This document shows positions 1 through 7,992 of a stretch of 64,000 nucleotides of DNA, in pieces. The notes under the pieces are model-generated. The model had not been told where the DNA came from, did no database searches, and saw only the letters and a program-made list of their open reading frames with translations. Position numbers and translations under genes: made by a program. The DNA is from an uncultured Acidimicrobiaceae bacterium (GTDB lineage Bacteria; Actinomycetota; Acidimicrobiia; Acidimicrobiales; RAAP-2). Numbering within the stretch: position 1 is the stretch's first letter; each line of letters begins with the position of its first letter. Where the stretch lies: positions 1 to 64,000 of the forward strand of contig CAIQOJ010000003.1 in assembly GCA_903873395.1 (NCBI GenBank), written 5' to 3'.

Positions 1-1
1 C

Positions 2-166
2 CAGGCCGGAGCCTTGGCGCCCGACGATCTCACCGTGTGGCGGGCCGGAATGCCCCTTATCGGTGAGGATCCGTTCGGCCAGGACTTCCTCGACCGCTAC
101 GACGACTGGCGGGCCAACGGCAGCCCGTCCCACTCGCTTCCGTCTGTCCGGTCATCACCGGACTGA
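2..166 (+). CDS. C-terminal fragment of an unidentified protein
   Basis: An open frame enters from the left edge and ends at TGA 164-166, leaving 54 residues. The visible tail contains the stretches DDLTVWRAGMPLIGEDPFG and DFLDRYDDW and looks like a soluble, acidic C-terminus. I do not recognise the family from so short a piece. The reading frame has the codon bias of the neighbours (G or C in most third positions), which supports it being coding. The next gene starts about 210 bases downstream, so this gene probably ends its own transcript. Confidence 0.4.
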   Translation, partial: QAGALAPDDLTVWRAGMPLIGEDPFGQDFLDRYDDWRANGSPSHSLPSVRSSPD

Positions 167-375
167 CCACCATCGATCCCGCGCGTGACGCCAGGCGATG
201 TCGTGGTGGAGGCCCTTCACTCATCTCGGTGCAGGTGATCCGATGTCCGTCGACAGGTGACTGATCGACCAGCGTCGATCAGCCTCGCCACCCTTCGGCC
301 CTACCGATCGGAGCGACGCCCCCTCATCATGGTGGATGGCCACGCGAATCCAGCGGTGGCCTCCGGAGGGCAGAG

Positions 376-975
376 ATGCGACGAAGTACTGCAGTCGTGG
401 CCCTCGTCGGCATCGTCGTTTCCCTGGGGCTGGCCTCATTGGCCACCACAGGGTCCACGGTGCGGGCGTCGGTAGATCACGTGGTCCACTTGTCGGTGGA
501 CGCATCACCAGTCCTAGAGCGCCAGTTCGTTCCCGTGCCGGGCTACCGAACGGTGCGCGTCACGCCGACGCAGGTGCATCGTCGAACACAGGTGCTCCTC
601 CACCAAGAAAACCTCAACGGCACTCCGATCTTCTCGGCCGTCTCCTATCGCGACGTGGAGATCCGAGGTCACCGCTCTGCCACGGAATCAGCCGGACGTG
701 ACCTCGGCCTCGTCGAACTCCGACTCTTTGCCGAAGTGCCTGCGCTTGGAGCAGGGGCGCAGGTGGCCACCCACACCCTGGGGGCAAAGGTGCGCCTGGT
801 CAGCAGCTTCACCTACTCGGGCGTCCAGGTCTACGAGTACGTCCACGCGGTTCCAGGGCTGGGTCGCTACACGGTGATGTGGATGCAGGGCCTCACCATG
901 GTCGTCATCAGTGGTGAAGACGCCAGCGCCTTGCGTGCATGGTGCCACGCCTACTTGACCACCACCTTGCCTTAG
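376..975 (+). CDS. Secreted protein of unknown function
   Basis: A 199-residue protein. The N-terminus (two Arg followed by about 20 hydrophobic residues, then TTGSTVRAS) reads as a Sec signal peptide or a single membrane anchor; there is no lipobox Cys. The rest is predicted soluble and beta-rich, with a YSGVQVYEYV segment and a hydrophobic MWMQGLTMVVISG strand near the end, a layout reminiscent of small periplasmic or lipoprotein-like domains, but I cannot name a family. The ATG is preceded by GGAGGG at 365-370 with good spacing, which fixes the start. Its neighbours are CoA-metabolism genes on both strands and give no functional hint. Confidence 0.7.
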   Translation: MRRSTAVVALVGIVVSLGLASLATTGSTVRASVDHVVHLSVDASPVLERQFVPVPGYRTVRVTPTQVHRRTQVLLHQENLNGTPIFSAVSYRDVEIRGHRSATESAGRDLGLVELRLFAEVPALGAGAQVATHTLGAKVRLVSSFTYSGVQVYEYVHAVPGLGRYTVMWMQGLTMVVISGEDASALRAWCHAYLTTTLP

Positions 976-1016
976 GCGTGTTTCAGGGGCGATGTAGTGA
1001 GCCCTGTATGCCAGCG

Positions 1017-1867
1017 TCAGCGCAGCTTCCACTCCAGCCGAGCGCCCGAGGCAAAGCGCTCCTGGCCCTCGGCCAGTGCTTGCGGGCTGTTACCCAAGCC
1101 TACGAAGGCATATCCCAGGGCGAGGGCCTGGCCACGACCCATATCCCTGCCTGCCCAGAGGGCCCGCAGGGAGCCTTGGACAGCGAGGGCCGGCGCATCG
1201 CTGATCTGGCGGGCGACCCAACCAGCCCGCTCGCGCAGATCGTCGACATCGGTAGCCAGCTCGGACACGAGACCGACCTGGTGGGCCCGCTGAGCACTCA
1301 TGCGCTCGGACGCTCCGAGCAGGGTCATGCGGGCCAGCTCGCCGAAGGGCAGGCGGCCGGTCATCTGAAGCGGCTCGAACGCTGCGGCCATGCCGTAGGT
1401 GACATGGGGGTCGAAGAAGGTGGCGGCCTCGGTGGCGATGATGACATCGACCTCACCGAGGAGATAGAACGCGCCTCCGCATGCCATGCCGTTGACGGCA
1501 GCAATCACGGGCTTCCACAGGTCACAGGTCTTGGGGCCGAGATCTCACCTGGATCGTCGAACATGAAGGGGGTCTCACCGGCACCCACGTGCACCGATTC
1601 GCCGTCCTCGCCAACGGTGGCATCACCCGATGTGTCGCCCAAGGCCTCGTTGCGGTCGATACCGGTGCAGAACGCCTTGTCGCCGGCTCCGGTCAAGACG
1701 ATGCAGCGGACCTCATCGCGTCGCCGAAGCGCCCGCCACAGTGTGCGCAACTCCCGTTGCATGGTGGCATTGAAGGCGTTGTAGACCTCGGGTCGATCGA
1801 GGGTCACCCAGGCCACGCCGTCGTCCTCTCGGTAGTCGAGGGTCTCGAATGCTGGAATGGCGGACAT
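1017..1867 (-). pseudogene. Enoyl-CoA hydratase (crotonase) split by a single-base frameshift
   Basis: Two minus-strand frames together make one crotonase of normal length (about 280 residues). The upstream part (1867 down to 1505) carries the family start, WVTLDRPEVYNAFN, and the first oxyanion-hole segment, GAGDKAFCTGIDR. It then runs off into a stop after DDPGEISAP. The downstream part continues in the -1 frame with KTCDLWKPVIAAVNGMACGG, the second oxyanion-hole segment, through the C-terminus. The junction lies at about 1525-1545 beside a run of four C, and one extra base would restore the frame. The second half has no credible start, as it begins inside the fold. It may be a real pseudogene or a homopolymer sequencing error; no canonical slippery heptamer is present. 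Confidence 0.8.
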
Positions 1868-2012
1868 GAGGCTCCCTTCGTCGGTGCCGAGCTAGCCGAG
1901 CGGCCCGGGCGGCTGGTGAGGCGGGCCAGAGAAGCGCGACGTGCGCCCGGGCTTGCGCGGTAGCGTGCGCAGCGGGCACCCTAGCGCCCACCAGGACCAC
2001 ACAGGAGTTGAC

Positions 2013-2510
2013 ATGTCTGACGACATCCTCACCACCATCATCGGCACCTCGACCGGCACCACCGTGGTCACGGTGGAGCGGGGGCACGTTGCGCTATTCG
2101 CCACGGCCGTCCAAGACGACAGCCCGGTCTACCGGGACCCTCGGGCTGCCGCCGATGCCGGCCTGCCGGGGATTCCCGCCCCCCCGACCTACCCCTTTGT
2201 CATGGGCAACTTCGGTGTCTATCCCGAACTCCAGACTGACGATGCTCCGAGCGCCAACCCGCTCGGCAAGGTCATCGGCCCCCTCATGGCCAATGGAGGC
2301 CTAATCCTCCACGGTGAGCAGGAGTTCACCTACCACCGCCCGGTGTTCGCCGGCGACGTGTTGGTCGGGAAGGGCATGGTGGTGGACGCCTACAAGAAGG
2401 AGTCCAAGGGAAAAACCATGACCTTTGTTGTGGTCGATACCGAGTGGTCCGACCAGGGCAGCGGCGAGCCGGTGTGCACCTCGCGCATGAACATCATCCA
2501 CCGCGTCTGA
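2013..2510 (+). CDS. MaoC-like dehydratase, N-terminal hot-dog subunit (FAS1-like dehydratase domain)
   Basis: A 165-residue single hot-dog domain of the MaoC_dehydrat_N type. Family features are the early 'VERGHVALFATAVQDDSP' helix, 'GIPAPPTYPFVMG' and 'LHGEQEFTYHRPVFAGDVL'. Such proteins usually lack the catalytic Asp/His pair and form a heterodimer with a catalytic MaoC subunit. The likely partner here is the MaoC protein at 5860-6291. Together they would hydrate 2-enoyl-CoA to (R)-3-hydroxyacyl-CoA. The start is chosen at ATG 2013 because AGGAG lies at 2003-2007; upstream in-frame codons have no site. The stop overlaps the next start (TGATG), so the downstream crotonase is translationally coupled. 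Confidence 0.85.
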   Translation: MSDDILTTIIGTSTGTTVVTVERGHVALFATAVQDDSPVYRDPRAAADAGLPGIPAPPTYPFVMGNFGVYPELQTDDAPSANPLGKVIGPLMANGGLILHGEQEFTYHRPVFAGDVLVGKGMVVDAYKKESKGKTMTFVVVDTEWSDQGSGEPVCTSRMNIIHRV

Positions 2511-3367
2511 TGAGTGACGACACCACCGCAACTGCGGCCTCCGAGAACGGCGTGCCCGACGCCCATGTGCTCCGCCGTCTCGAGGACGGCGTCTTGTGGA
2601 TCACCTTGAATCGACCTGAAGCCGGAAACGCCATCACGGCGGCCATGCGTGACCAGGTGGTGGTGTGGCTGGAAGAGGCCTCGGCCGACCTGGCCGTGCG
2701 CGCCGTGGTGCTGACGGGTGCGGGGGAGAAGGGCTTCTGCACGGGGGCCGACCTGCGCTCCTCGGGACCCGCCCCGTCCCGGCCCGAAGGCGCCCCCGAG
2801 CGGGCCGTCGGTGATGCAGCGCGCCTGATCCGCACCGGGTGGCAGCGCTTGGTGAGTGCGGTGCTCGACTGCGAGAAGCCGGTGATCGCAGCAGTCAACG
2901 CAACAGCGGCAGGCGGGGGCATGCATCTGGCGCTGGCCTGTGACCTGGTTCTGGCTGCCGAAGAAGCCAAGTTCATCGAAGTCTTCATTCGTCGAGGTAT
3001 CGCTCCTGATGCCGGTGGTGCTTACTTGCTGGCCCGTCTCATCGGGCCCCAGAAAGCCAAGGAACTGTTCTTCTTCGGCGACGACGTGCCTGCCATCGAT
3101 GCCGAGCGCCTCGGACTGGTGAACAAAGTCGTTCCACGAGAACAGTTGATGGACGAAGTCGCCATCTGGGCCGCTCGCCTGGCGGCTGCACCCACGAAGG
3201 CCATCACCGTCGCCAAGTACTTGACGAATCGGGCCCTTGAGTCTGACCGAACCACTGCGTTGTGGGACGAGGCCGTCGGTCAAGAGTTGGTGACGGGCAC
3301 TGAAGACTGCCGGGAGGGCTTGACGGCATTTGCTGAGCGCCGCCCGCCGGTATTCCGAGGCTGGTAG
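2510..3367 (+). CDS. Enoyl-CoA hydratase/isomerase family protein
   Basis: A 285-residue crotonase. It shows the N-terminal strand LWITLNRPEAGNAI, the oxyanion-hole segments LTGAGEKGFCTGADL and IAAVNATAAGGGMHLALACD, and the FIRRGIAPDAGGAYLLARLIG region. Most hydratases have Glu in the second catalytic position; the sequence here, IEVFIRRGIAPDAGG, has Asp in that area, so the exact reaction (hydration, isomerisation or hydrolysis) is uncertain. The ATG overlaps the stop of the MaoC-N gene by one base. It belongs to a four-gene cluster with MaoC-N, a tandem acyl-CoA dehydrogenase and MaoC, consistent with beta-oxidation of an unusual acyl-CoA such as a branched or ring-derived side chain. Confidence 0.88.
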   Translation: MSDDTTATAASENGVPDAHVLRRLEDGVLWITLNRPEAGNAITAAMRDQVVVWLEEASADLAVRAVVLTGAGEKGFCTGADLRSSGPAPSRPEGAPERAVGDAARLIRTGWQRLVSAVLDCEKPVIAAVNATAAGGGMHLALACDLVLAAEEAKFIEVFIRRGIAPDAGGAYLLARLIGPQKAKELFFFGDDVPAIDAERLGLVNKVVPREQLMDEVAIWAARLAAAPTKAITVAKYLTNRALESDRTTALWDEAVGQELVTGTEDCREGLTAFAERRPPVFRGW

Positions 3368-3464
3368 GCACCTCGACACGCCAGGCCTGTCGACCGGCTG
3401 GCACGCGGTTCGCGCTGGCTAGAACGGGTTCTGCTTTTCTGTTCCCAGATGGTAGAAACAGGCC

Positions 3465-5720
3465 ATGGCCATCGGGATCCAAGACGAGCACGACGAACTG
3501 CGAGCATCGGTCGCAGGGTGGGCCGAGGCGAAGGGTGTGGCCGATGCCATGCGCACCGCCCTCGACGCCGAACATGATGCCCTGCCTGCCTACTGGAGCG
3601 ATCTAGCCGCCCAAGGCACCTTGGCTATTCAGGTGCCCGAAGAGTTCGGCGGCCAAGGAGCGGGCCTGTTCGAACTTGCCGTGGTGGCCGAGGCGCTCGG
3701 CCGTGTGGCCGCCGTCGGGCCGTGGGACACCTCCACGCTGGTTGCTGCCGTGCTCTCTGGGGCGGGTGGCCCGGTGGCCAAGGCCATCGTGCCTGGGCTC
3801 GCCGATGGTTCGATCACGGCCTCAGCGGCCATTCCTCTGGCTGCGCCCGACGGCACCGCATCGGCTCTCGTGGGCCTCAGCGGGGTGCGCTCGGGTGATG
3901 GCGGTCTGGTGGTCGATGGCACGCTCCAGCCGCTGTTGGGTGGGGCAGTGTGCGACGTGGTGCTCGCCCCGGTAGCCGTGGACGGCGACGTTGTTTGGGT
4001 GATTCTTGAGCGAACCTCGGGCGTGGAGGTCACCGAACTGGCCAGCTTTGACCCCAGTCATCGCTCGGCCGCCTGGACAGTCGCCTCGGTCGAGGTGCCT
4101 GGCGACCATGTGGTCGAGGGAGCCACGACGGCGGCAATCCGGTCGATCAGCCTGCTGGTGCTGTCGGCCGCTGCATCGGGTGGGGCGAGATGGTGTCTTG
4201 ACGCTGCGGCCGAGCACGCCCGCACTCGTGAGCAGTTCGGCCGTCCTATCGGGCAGTTCCAGGGCATCAAGCATCGGCTGGCCAACATGCTGGTCACCGT
4301 CGAGCAAGGGGTGGCTGCCACCTGGGATGCCGCGCTGGTACTCGAAAACGAGACCACTTCGGCAGGCCTTGCCGGCGCTGATCAGGCCGACTTGGCCGTG
4401 CAACTGGCCGCCGCTCTGGCTCTCGACGGCTACGTCGAGGCAGCCAAGGGAGCCATCCAGGTGCTCGGAGGCATGGGCTTCACCTGGGAACACGACGCTC
4501 ATGTCCACCTGCGCCGTGCCACCACGCTGCGCCAACTCGTTGGAGGAACGGCGCCGCTGCGGGCGCACGCCGCTCGCCTGGCCTTGGGCGGATGGCGTCG
4601 GACGCTCAGCATTGACCTGCCGCCCGAAGGCGAAGCACTTCGCTCGGAGATCCAGCCCGTCATCGCCCGTCTGGCTGCCATGGAGGATGCCGACGAGCAG
4701 CGCCGAGCGCTGGCCGCCGAAGGTCTGCTCGCTCCACACTGGCCGGCACCCTGGGGGCGGGATGCCGGTGCCGTGGAGCAGCTGGTGATCGACCAAGTCT
4801 GTGCCGAAGCCGGTCTCCGGCGACCCAACTTGGCCGTGGCTGCATGGGCCCTTCCGACGGTCATGGCCCATGGCTCGCCTGAACAGGTGGAGCGGTTCGT
4901 GGGTCCGACCCTCGATGGCGACATCATCTGGTGCCAGCTGTTCAGTGAGCCAGGTGCAGGTTCGGATCTTGCCGGACTGGCCACCCGAGCCACCAAGGTC
5001 GACGGCGGTTGGTCGTTGACTGGCCAGAAGGTCTGGACCTCAGTTGCCATGCGGGCCCATTGGGGAATCTGCCTGGCTCGGACCAATCCTGACGCCCCCA
5101 AGCACAAGGGAATCACCTACTTCTTGGTGGAGATGTCCTCGCCGGGAATTGATATCCGGCCCCTGCGGGAGATCACCGGCGATGCCCTGTTCAACGAGGT
5201 CTTCTTCGATGACGTCTTCGTCCCCGATGCGTGCGTCGTAGGGGAGATCGATGGTGGCTGGCGGCTGGCGCGCACGACCTTGGCCAACGAGCGGGTCTCA
5301 CTCTCGTCGGACTCGGCCTTCGGAGGCGCGTTGGAAGGCGTGCTGGCCCGTTTGGCCGCCCAAGACGAACTGCCGGACCCAGTGACCTTGGATCGCCTGG
5401 GCGCACTGCTGGCCGAGGCTCAGTCGCTCGCTCAACTCGGCATGCGCTCCACGCTGCGCTCCCTCGGGGGTTTGGAGCCTGGGTCCGAATCAAGCCTGGG
5501 CAAACTGCTGGGTGCTGAGTTCGACCAGCGGGTACATGAGTTCGGCCTCGACATCTGCGGCCCTGATGGCGCCGTATACGCCGGCGAAGCTGCCGCCTCG
5601 GCCTACGGTGTGCTGCAGAGCAAGTGCATGACCATCGCTGGTGGAACGAGCGAGGTCCAGCGCAATGTCATCGGCGAGCGGCTGCTCGGACTGCCCCGTG
5701 ACCCCGAGCCGGGCCGGTAG
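3465..5720 (+). CDS. Acyl-CoA dehydrogenase, two ACAD units fused in one chain
   Basis: A 751-residue protein made of two acyl-CoA dehydrogenase units. Unit 1 (about 1-375) has 'RTREQFGRPIGQFQGIKH' and 'IQVLGGMGFTWEHDAHVHLRRA', the FAD/CoA-binding C-terminal elements. Unit 2 (about 380-751) has the middle-domain flavin contact 'CQLFSEPGAGSDLAGL', 'GWSLTGQKVWTS' and the ending 'IAGGTSEVQRNVIGERLLGLPR'. This is about twice the normal ACAD length. Similar single-chain tandems are known in actinobacteria (FadE34 type), where they replace the alpha2beta2 heteromers used for steroid side-chain CoA esters. Electrons would go to ETF. It follows the crotonase by 97 bases and precedes MaoC, so one pathway is likely. 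The substrate cannot be read from the sequence. Confidence 0.9.
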   Translation: MAIGIQDEHDELRASVAGWAEAKGVADAMRTALDAEHDALPAYWSDLAAQGTLAIQVPEEFGGQGAGLFELAVVAEALGRVAAVGPWDTSTLVAAVLSGAGGPVAKAIVPGLADGSITASAAIPLAAPDGTASALVGLSGVRSGDGGLVVDGTLQPLLGGAVCDVVLAPVAVDGDVVWVILERTSGVEVTELASFDPSHRSAAWTVASVEVPGDHVVEGATTAAIRSISLLVLSAAASGGARWCLDAAAEHARTREQFGRPIGQFQGIKHRLANMLVTVEQGVAATWDAALVLENETTSAGLAGADQADLAVQLAAALALDGYVEAAKGAIQVLGGMGFTWEHDAHVHLRRATTLRQLVGGTAPLRAHAARLALGGWRRTLSIDLPPEGEALRSEIQPVIARLAAMEDADEQRRALAAEGLLAPHWPAPWGRDAGAVEQLVIDQVCAEAGLRRPNLAVAAWALPTVMAHGSPEQVERFVGPTLDGDIIWCQLFSEPGAGSDLAGLATRATKVDGGWSLTGQKVWTSVAMRAHWGICLARTNPDAPKHKGITYFLVEMSSPGIDIRPLREITGDALFNEVFFDDVFVPDACVVGEIDGGWRLARTTLANERVSLSSDSAFGGALEGVLARLAAQDELPDPVTLDRLGALLAEAQSLAQLGMRSTLRSLGGLEPGSESSLGKLLGAEFDQRVHEFGLDICGPDGAVYAGEAAASAYGVLQSKCMTIAGGTSEVQRNVIGERLLGLPRDPEPGR

Positions 5721-5859
5721 GGCGCCAAGCAGGCATCTGGGTGGCAGCTTCCAGCACTCGAACGTCACGGCAGCAGACGCTGGGCGACAGTAGATCTGCA
5801 TGCACCAACGAAGTCACCACGAACACCAACGACACCGGACATCCAGGAAGGACGAGACT

Positions 5860-6291
5860 ATGGCTGATGCACCCCTGCATTTCGAAGACGTCAACGAGGG
5901 CGACGAGGCCCCTGTGTTGACCCATGCCCTTACGCGCACCGATCTTGTGGCCTATGCCGGAGCGTCGGGTGACTACAACCCGATGCACCACGACGAGGTG
6001 AAGGCCACCGCTGCGGGTCAGCCGAGCGTGTTCGGCCATGGCATGTTCTCCATGGGCCTGCTCGGAACGGCCATCACCGACTGGGTGGGAGTGGGCAACG
6101 TCACCCGGTTCCAGGTGCGCTTCGCTCGCCAGACGTGGCCGGGTGAAGAACTGTCGAGCCGCATCGTGGTGTCGGCCAAGCGCACGGAGGGATCCGACCA
6201 CCTCCTTGACCTGGACGTCCGACTCGTCAATGCCGACGGCGAGGAGAAGGTCGTAGGCGAGGCCACGGCCAAGGTGCCAACCGCCTCGTGA
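5860..6291 (+). CDS. MaoC-family (R)-specific enoyl-CoA hydratase subunit
   Basis: A 143-residue hot-dog protein with the hydratase-2 signature 'YAGASGDYNPMHHDE', which supplies the catalytic Asp and His, followed by 'FGHGMFSMGLLG'. It is half the length of two-domain hydratases and so should pair with a second hot-dog subunit; the MaoC-N protein at 2013-2510 fits. The start is ATG 5860, preceded by AGGAAGGA at 5845-5852; an in-frame ATG 60 bases upstream has no ribosome site and would add a His/Arg-rich tail. It lies 139 bases after the acyl-CoA dehydrogenase and closes the cluster. Confidence 0.88.
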   Translation: MADAPLHFEDVNEGDEAPVLTHALTRTDLVAYAGASGDYNPMHHDEVKATAAGQPSVFGHGMFSMGLLGTAITDWVGVGNVTRFQVRFARQTWPGEELSSRIVVSAKRTEGSDHLLDLDVRLVNADGEEKVVGEATAKVPTAS

Positions 6292-6615
6292 ACCGTGCCG
6301 TCTGGCGAACTGCAACAGCCCCAATGGGGCTGATCAAGGCACTCTCGCCCGCAGGGCTCGACGCACTGCCTGCCAAGAGGGCCTGACAAGCAGGGCCTGA
6401 CTATTCGGGCCAGACATCTGCAGGCGGGCTCGTAGGTCCTGGCTGGCTGGTCCTGGCGGGTCGTGCCACGCCACTGAGCCACGTCGCCGACCTCGCTGGT
6501 CGGTGTCCATTCCACACCAGGCCTTCGCCGGTACAGTCCTGGGTGGGAGTGGCGGCCACCGCAGGTACTCCGATTCGGACCCAAGCGGAACCGGCGGCTG
6601 CTCTCGGGGAGGAAT
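6292..6615 (+). other. Intergenic leader of the Liv importer operon
   Basis: This 324-base gap holds no convincing gene. It contains a degenerate 14-base tandem repeat (listed separately) and a possible -10 box TACAGT at 6532-6537, without a good -35. The purine-rich GGGGAGGA at 6606-6613 sits just before the GTG start of the substrate-binding protein. Open frames crossing the gap on either strand have no family resemblance. Confidence 0.4.
6378..6419. repeat. 14-base degenerate tandem repeat, three copies
   Basis: AGGGCCTGAC occurs at 6378-6387 and again at 6392-6401, and a variant CGGGCCAGAC follows at 6406-6415. The period is exactly 14. It lies in the intergenic region upstream of the Liv operon. 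Confidence 0.7.
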
Positions 6616-7992
6616 GTGGACCGAGCCAGCACAGGGCGTGAGTGCACCAGGCGTCGTCGGCGACGCCATCGACGGACAGACGCCGTCCTGGCATCAGTCA
6701 TGGTCGTCCTTGTAGTGACTGCCGGATGTGCCAACGTCACGGTGCTTTCCGTATCGCATGCCGGTGACGCCGATGGCGTAACGCCAACCTCCATCCGGGT
6801 GGGGGGTATGGGGTCACTCAGCGGTTTCGTTGCCTCGACCTTTGCTCCCGTGGTCACTGGGGCCCGGGCCTATTTCGATGCGCTCGATGTCGCCGGCGGC
6901 GTGAACGGCCGCAAGATCGTCTACGGACCGTTGATCGATGATGGAACCTCGCCCTCAGGAGACCTCACCGCGGCCCAGCGCCTCGTCCAGGCCAAGGTGT
7001 TCGCTGTGGTGGGTGTCGGGACGCCGTTCTTCACCGGCTCGTCGGTGTTGCGATCCCAGGGGGTGCCGACATTCGGATTGCAGGTGAACACCAACGAGCA
7101 ATGGGCTGGGCCCGCGATGTTCGGGGCCGGAGGTTCCTACGTGGACCCGATGCTTCCTCAGCCCCAGGTCGCCTATGCGCTCCAGCGAGTGCACGCCCAC
7201 CGTGCTGCTGTGCTGGCCTACAACGTGGCGCAGTCCTCAGACGGGTGCATCAGTGTCATCAAGGCGCTGGCCCTCCACCGCATACCCACCCCAGTGATCG
7301 ATGAATCGATCCCCTTTGGTGCAGCGTCACTCGACGCCGATGTGACCAGGATCCAACGAAGCGGAGCGGACTTCGTGGTCACCTGCATGGATGCCAGCGG
7401 GAACATCAAGCTCTCCCAGACGCTCAAACAACATGGCCTAGGTGCGGTCACTCAGTACTGGCTGGATGGCTACAACACCCAGAACTTGGTGAACGACCCC
7501 GGCGCCCTCGACGGGGTCATCTTCATGCTCCAGCAGACACCGTTCGAGCTGGCATCGCTGGCACCTCGGGTGTATCCGGGAATCGATCGCTTCGTGGCGG
7601 ACATGCACCGGTTCGCGCCCGGGACGCCACTGAGCGGGTCCGCATTGGCCGGGTGGGCCAGTGCAGATCTCTTTACCCAGGGGCTCCGAGCAGCGGGGGC
7701 CGATGTGACCCGCACTCGGGTGGTGGCCGCCATCAACCGGCTCCGGGCTTACAACGCCGACGGTGCCTATCCGCCCGTCGATTGGACGAAGGCCCACGTA
7801 GGGGTGACGTCGGTCAATTGCTCGACCTTCGTGCGGGCCAAGGGCACCCGGTTCGTTCCCGTGTTTGCTCCGCCGACAGGCGTCTATCGCTGTTTCGACC
7901 AGATCCATCCTCCGCCAACGTCGTCGACGTTGCCGTCGGGACAGGTGCCGGTCGTCCTGGTGCCGCCTGCCCCAGGGGTGCCAGGCCAGTGA
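6616..7992 (+). CDS. Branched-chain amino acid/amide ABC importer, substrate-binding lipoprotein (LivK-like)
   Basis: A 458-residue periplasmic binding protein of the Leu/Ile/Val type. An Arg-rich start is followed by a hydrophobic stretch and the lipobox VTAGC with Cys38, so it should be a lipoprotein. The mature part begins with 'IRVGGMGSLSGFVASTF' and 'VNGRKIVYGPLIDDGTSP', typical of the receptor-family fold, and ends in a Pro/Ser-rich tail. GTG 6616 is preceded by GGGGAGGA at 6606-6613; a slightly downstream start before the hydrophobic core is possible. The stop TGA overlaps the GTG of the permease gene (GTGA), so ligand capture and permease are made together. The ligand could be a branched amino acid, amide, urea or aromatic acid. 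Confidence 0.88.
   Translation: MDRASTGRECTRRRRRRHRRTDAVLASVMVVLVVTAGCANVTVLSVSHAGDADGVTPTSIRVGGMGSLSGFVASTFAPVVTGARAYFDALDVAGGVNGRKIVYGPLIDDGTSPSGDLTAAQRLVQAKVFAVVGVGTPFFTGSSVLRSQGVPTFGLQVNTNEQWAGPAMFGAGGSYVDPMLPQPQVAYALQRVHAHRAAVLAYNVAQSSDGCISVIKALALHRIPTPVIDESIPFGAASLDADVTRIQRSGADFVVTCMDASGNIKLSQTLKQHGLGAVTQYWLDGYNTQNLVNDPGALDGVIFMLQQTPFELASLAPRVYPGIDRFVADMHRFAPGTPLSGSALAGWASADLFTQGLRAAGADVTRTRVVAAINRLRAYNADGAYPPVDWTKAHVGVTSVNCSTFVRAKGTRFVPVFAPPTGVYRCFDQIHPPPTSSTLPSGQVPVVLVPPAPGVPGQ

Noticed and set aside
1017-1508. An independent short crotonase gene starting at GTG 1508
   Set aside because: It would begin inside the fold at the second oxyanion-hole segment; it is the second half of a frameshifted gene.
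1520-1545. Programmed -1 ribosomal frameshift in the crotonase
   Set aside because: The junction does not contain an X-XXY-YYZ slippery heptamer, and no family member is known to need one.
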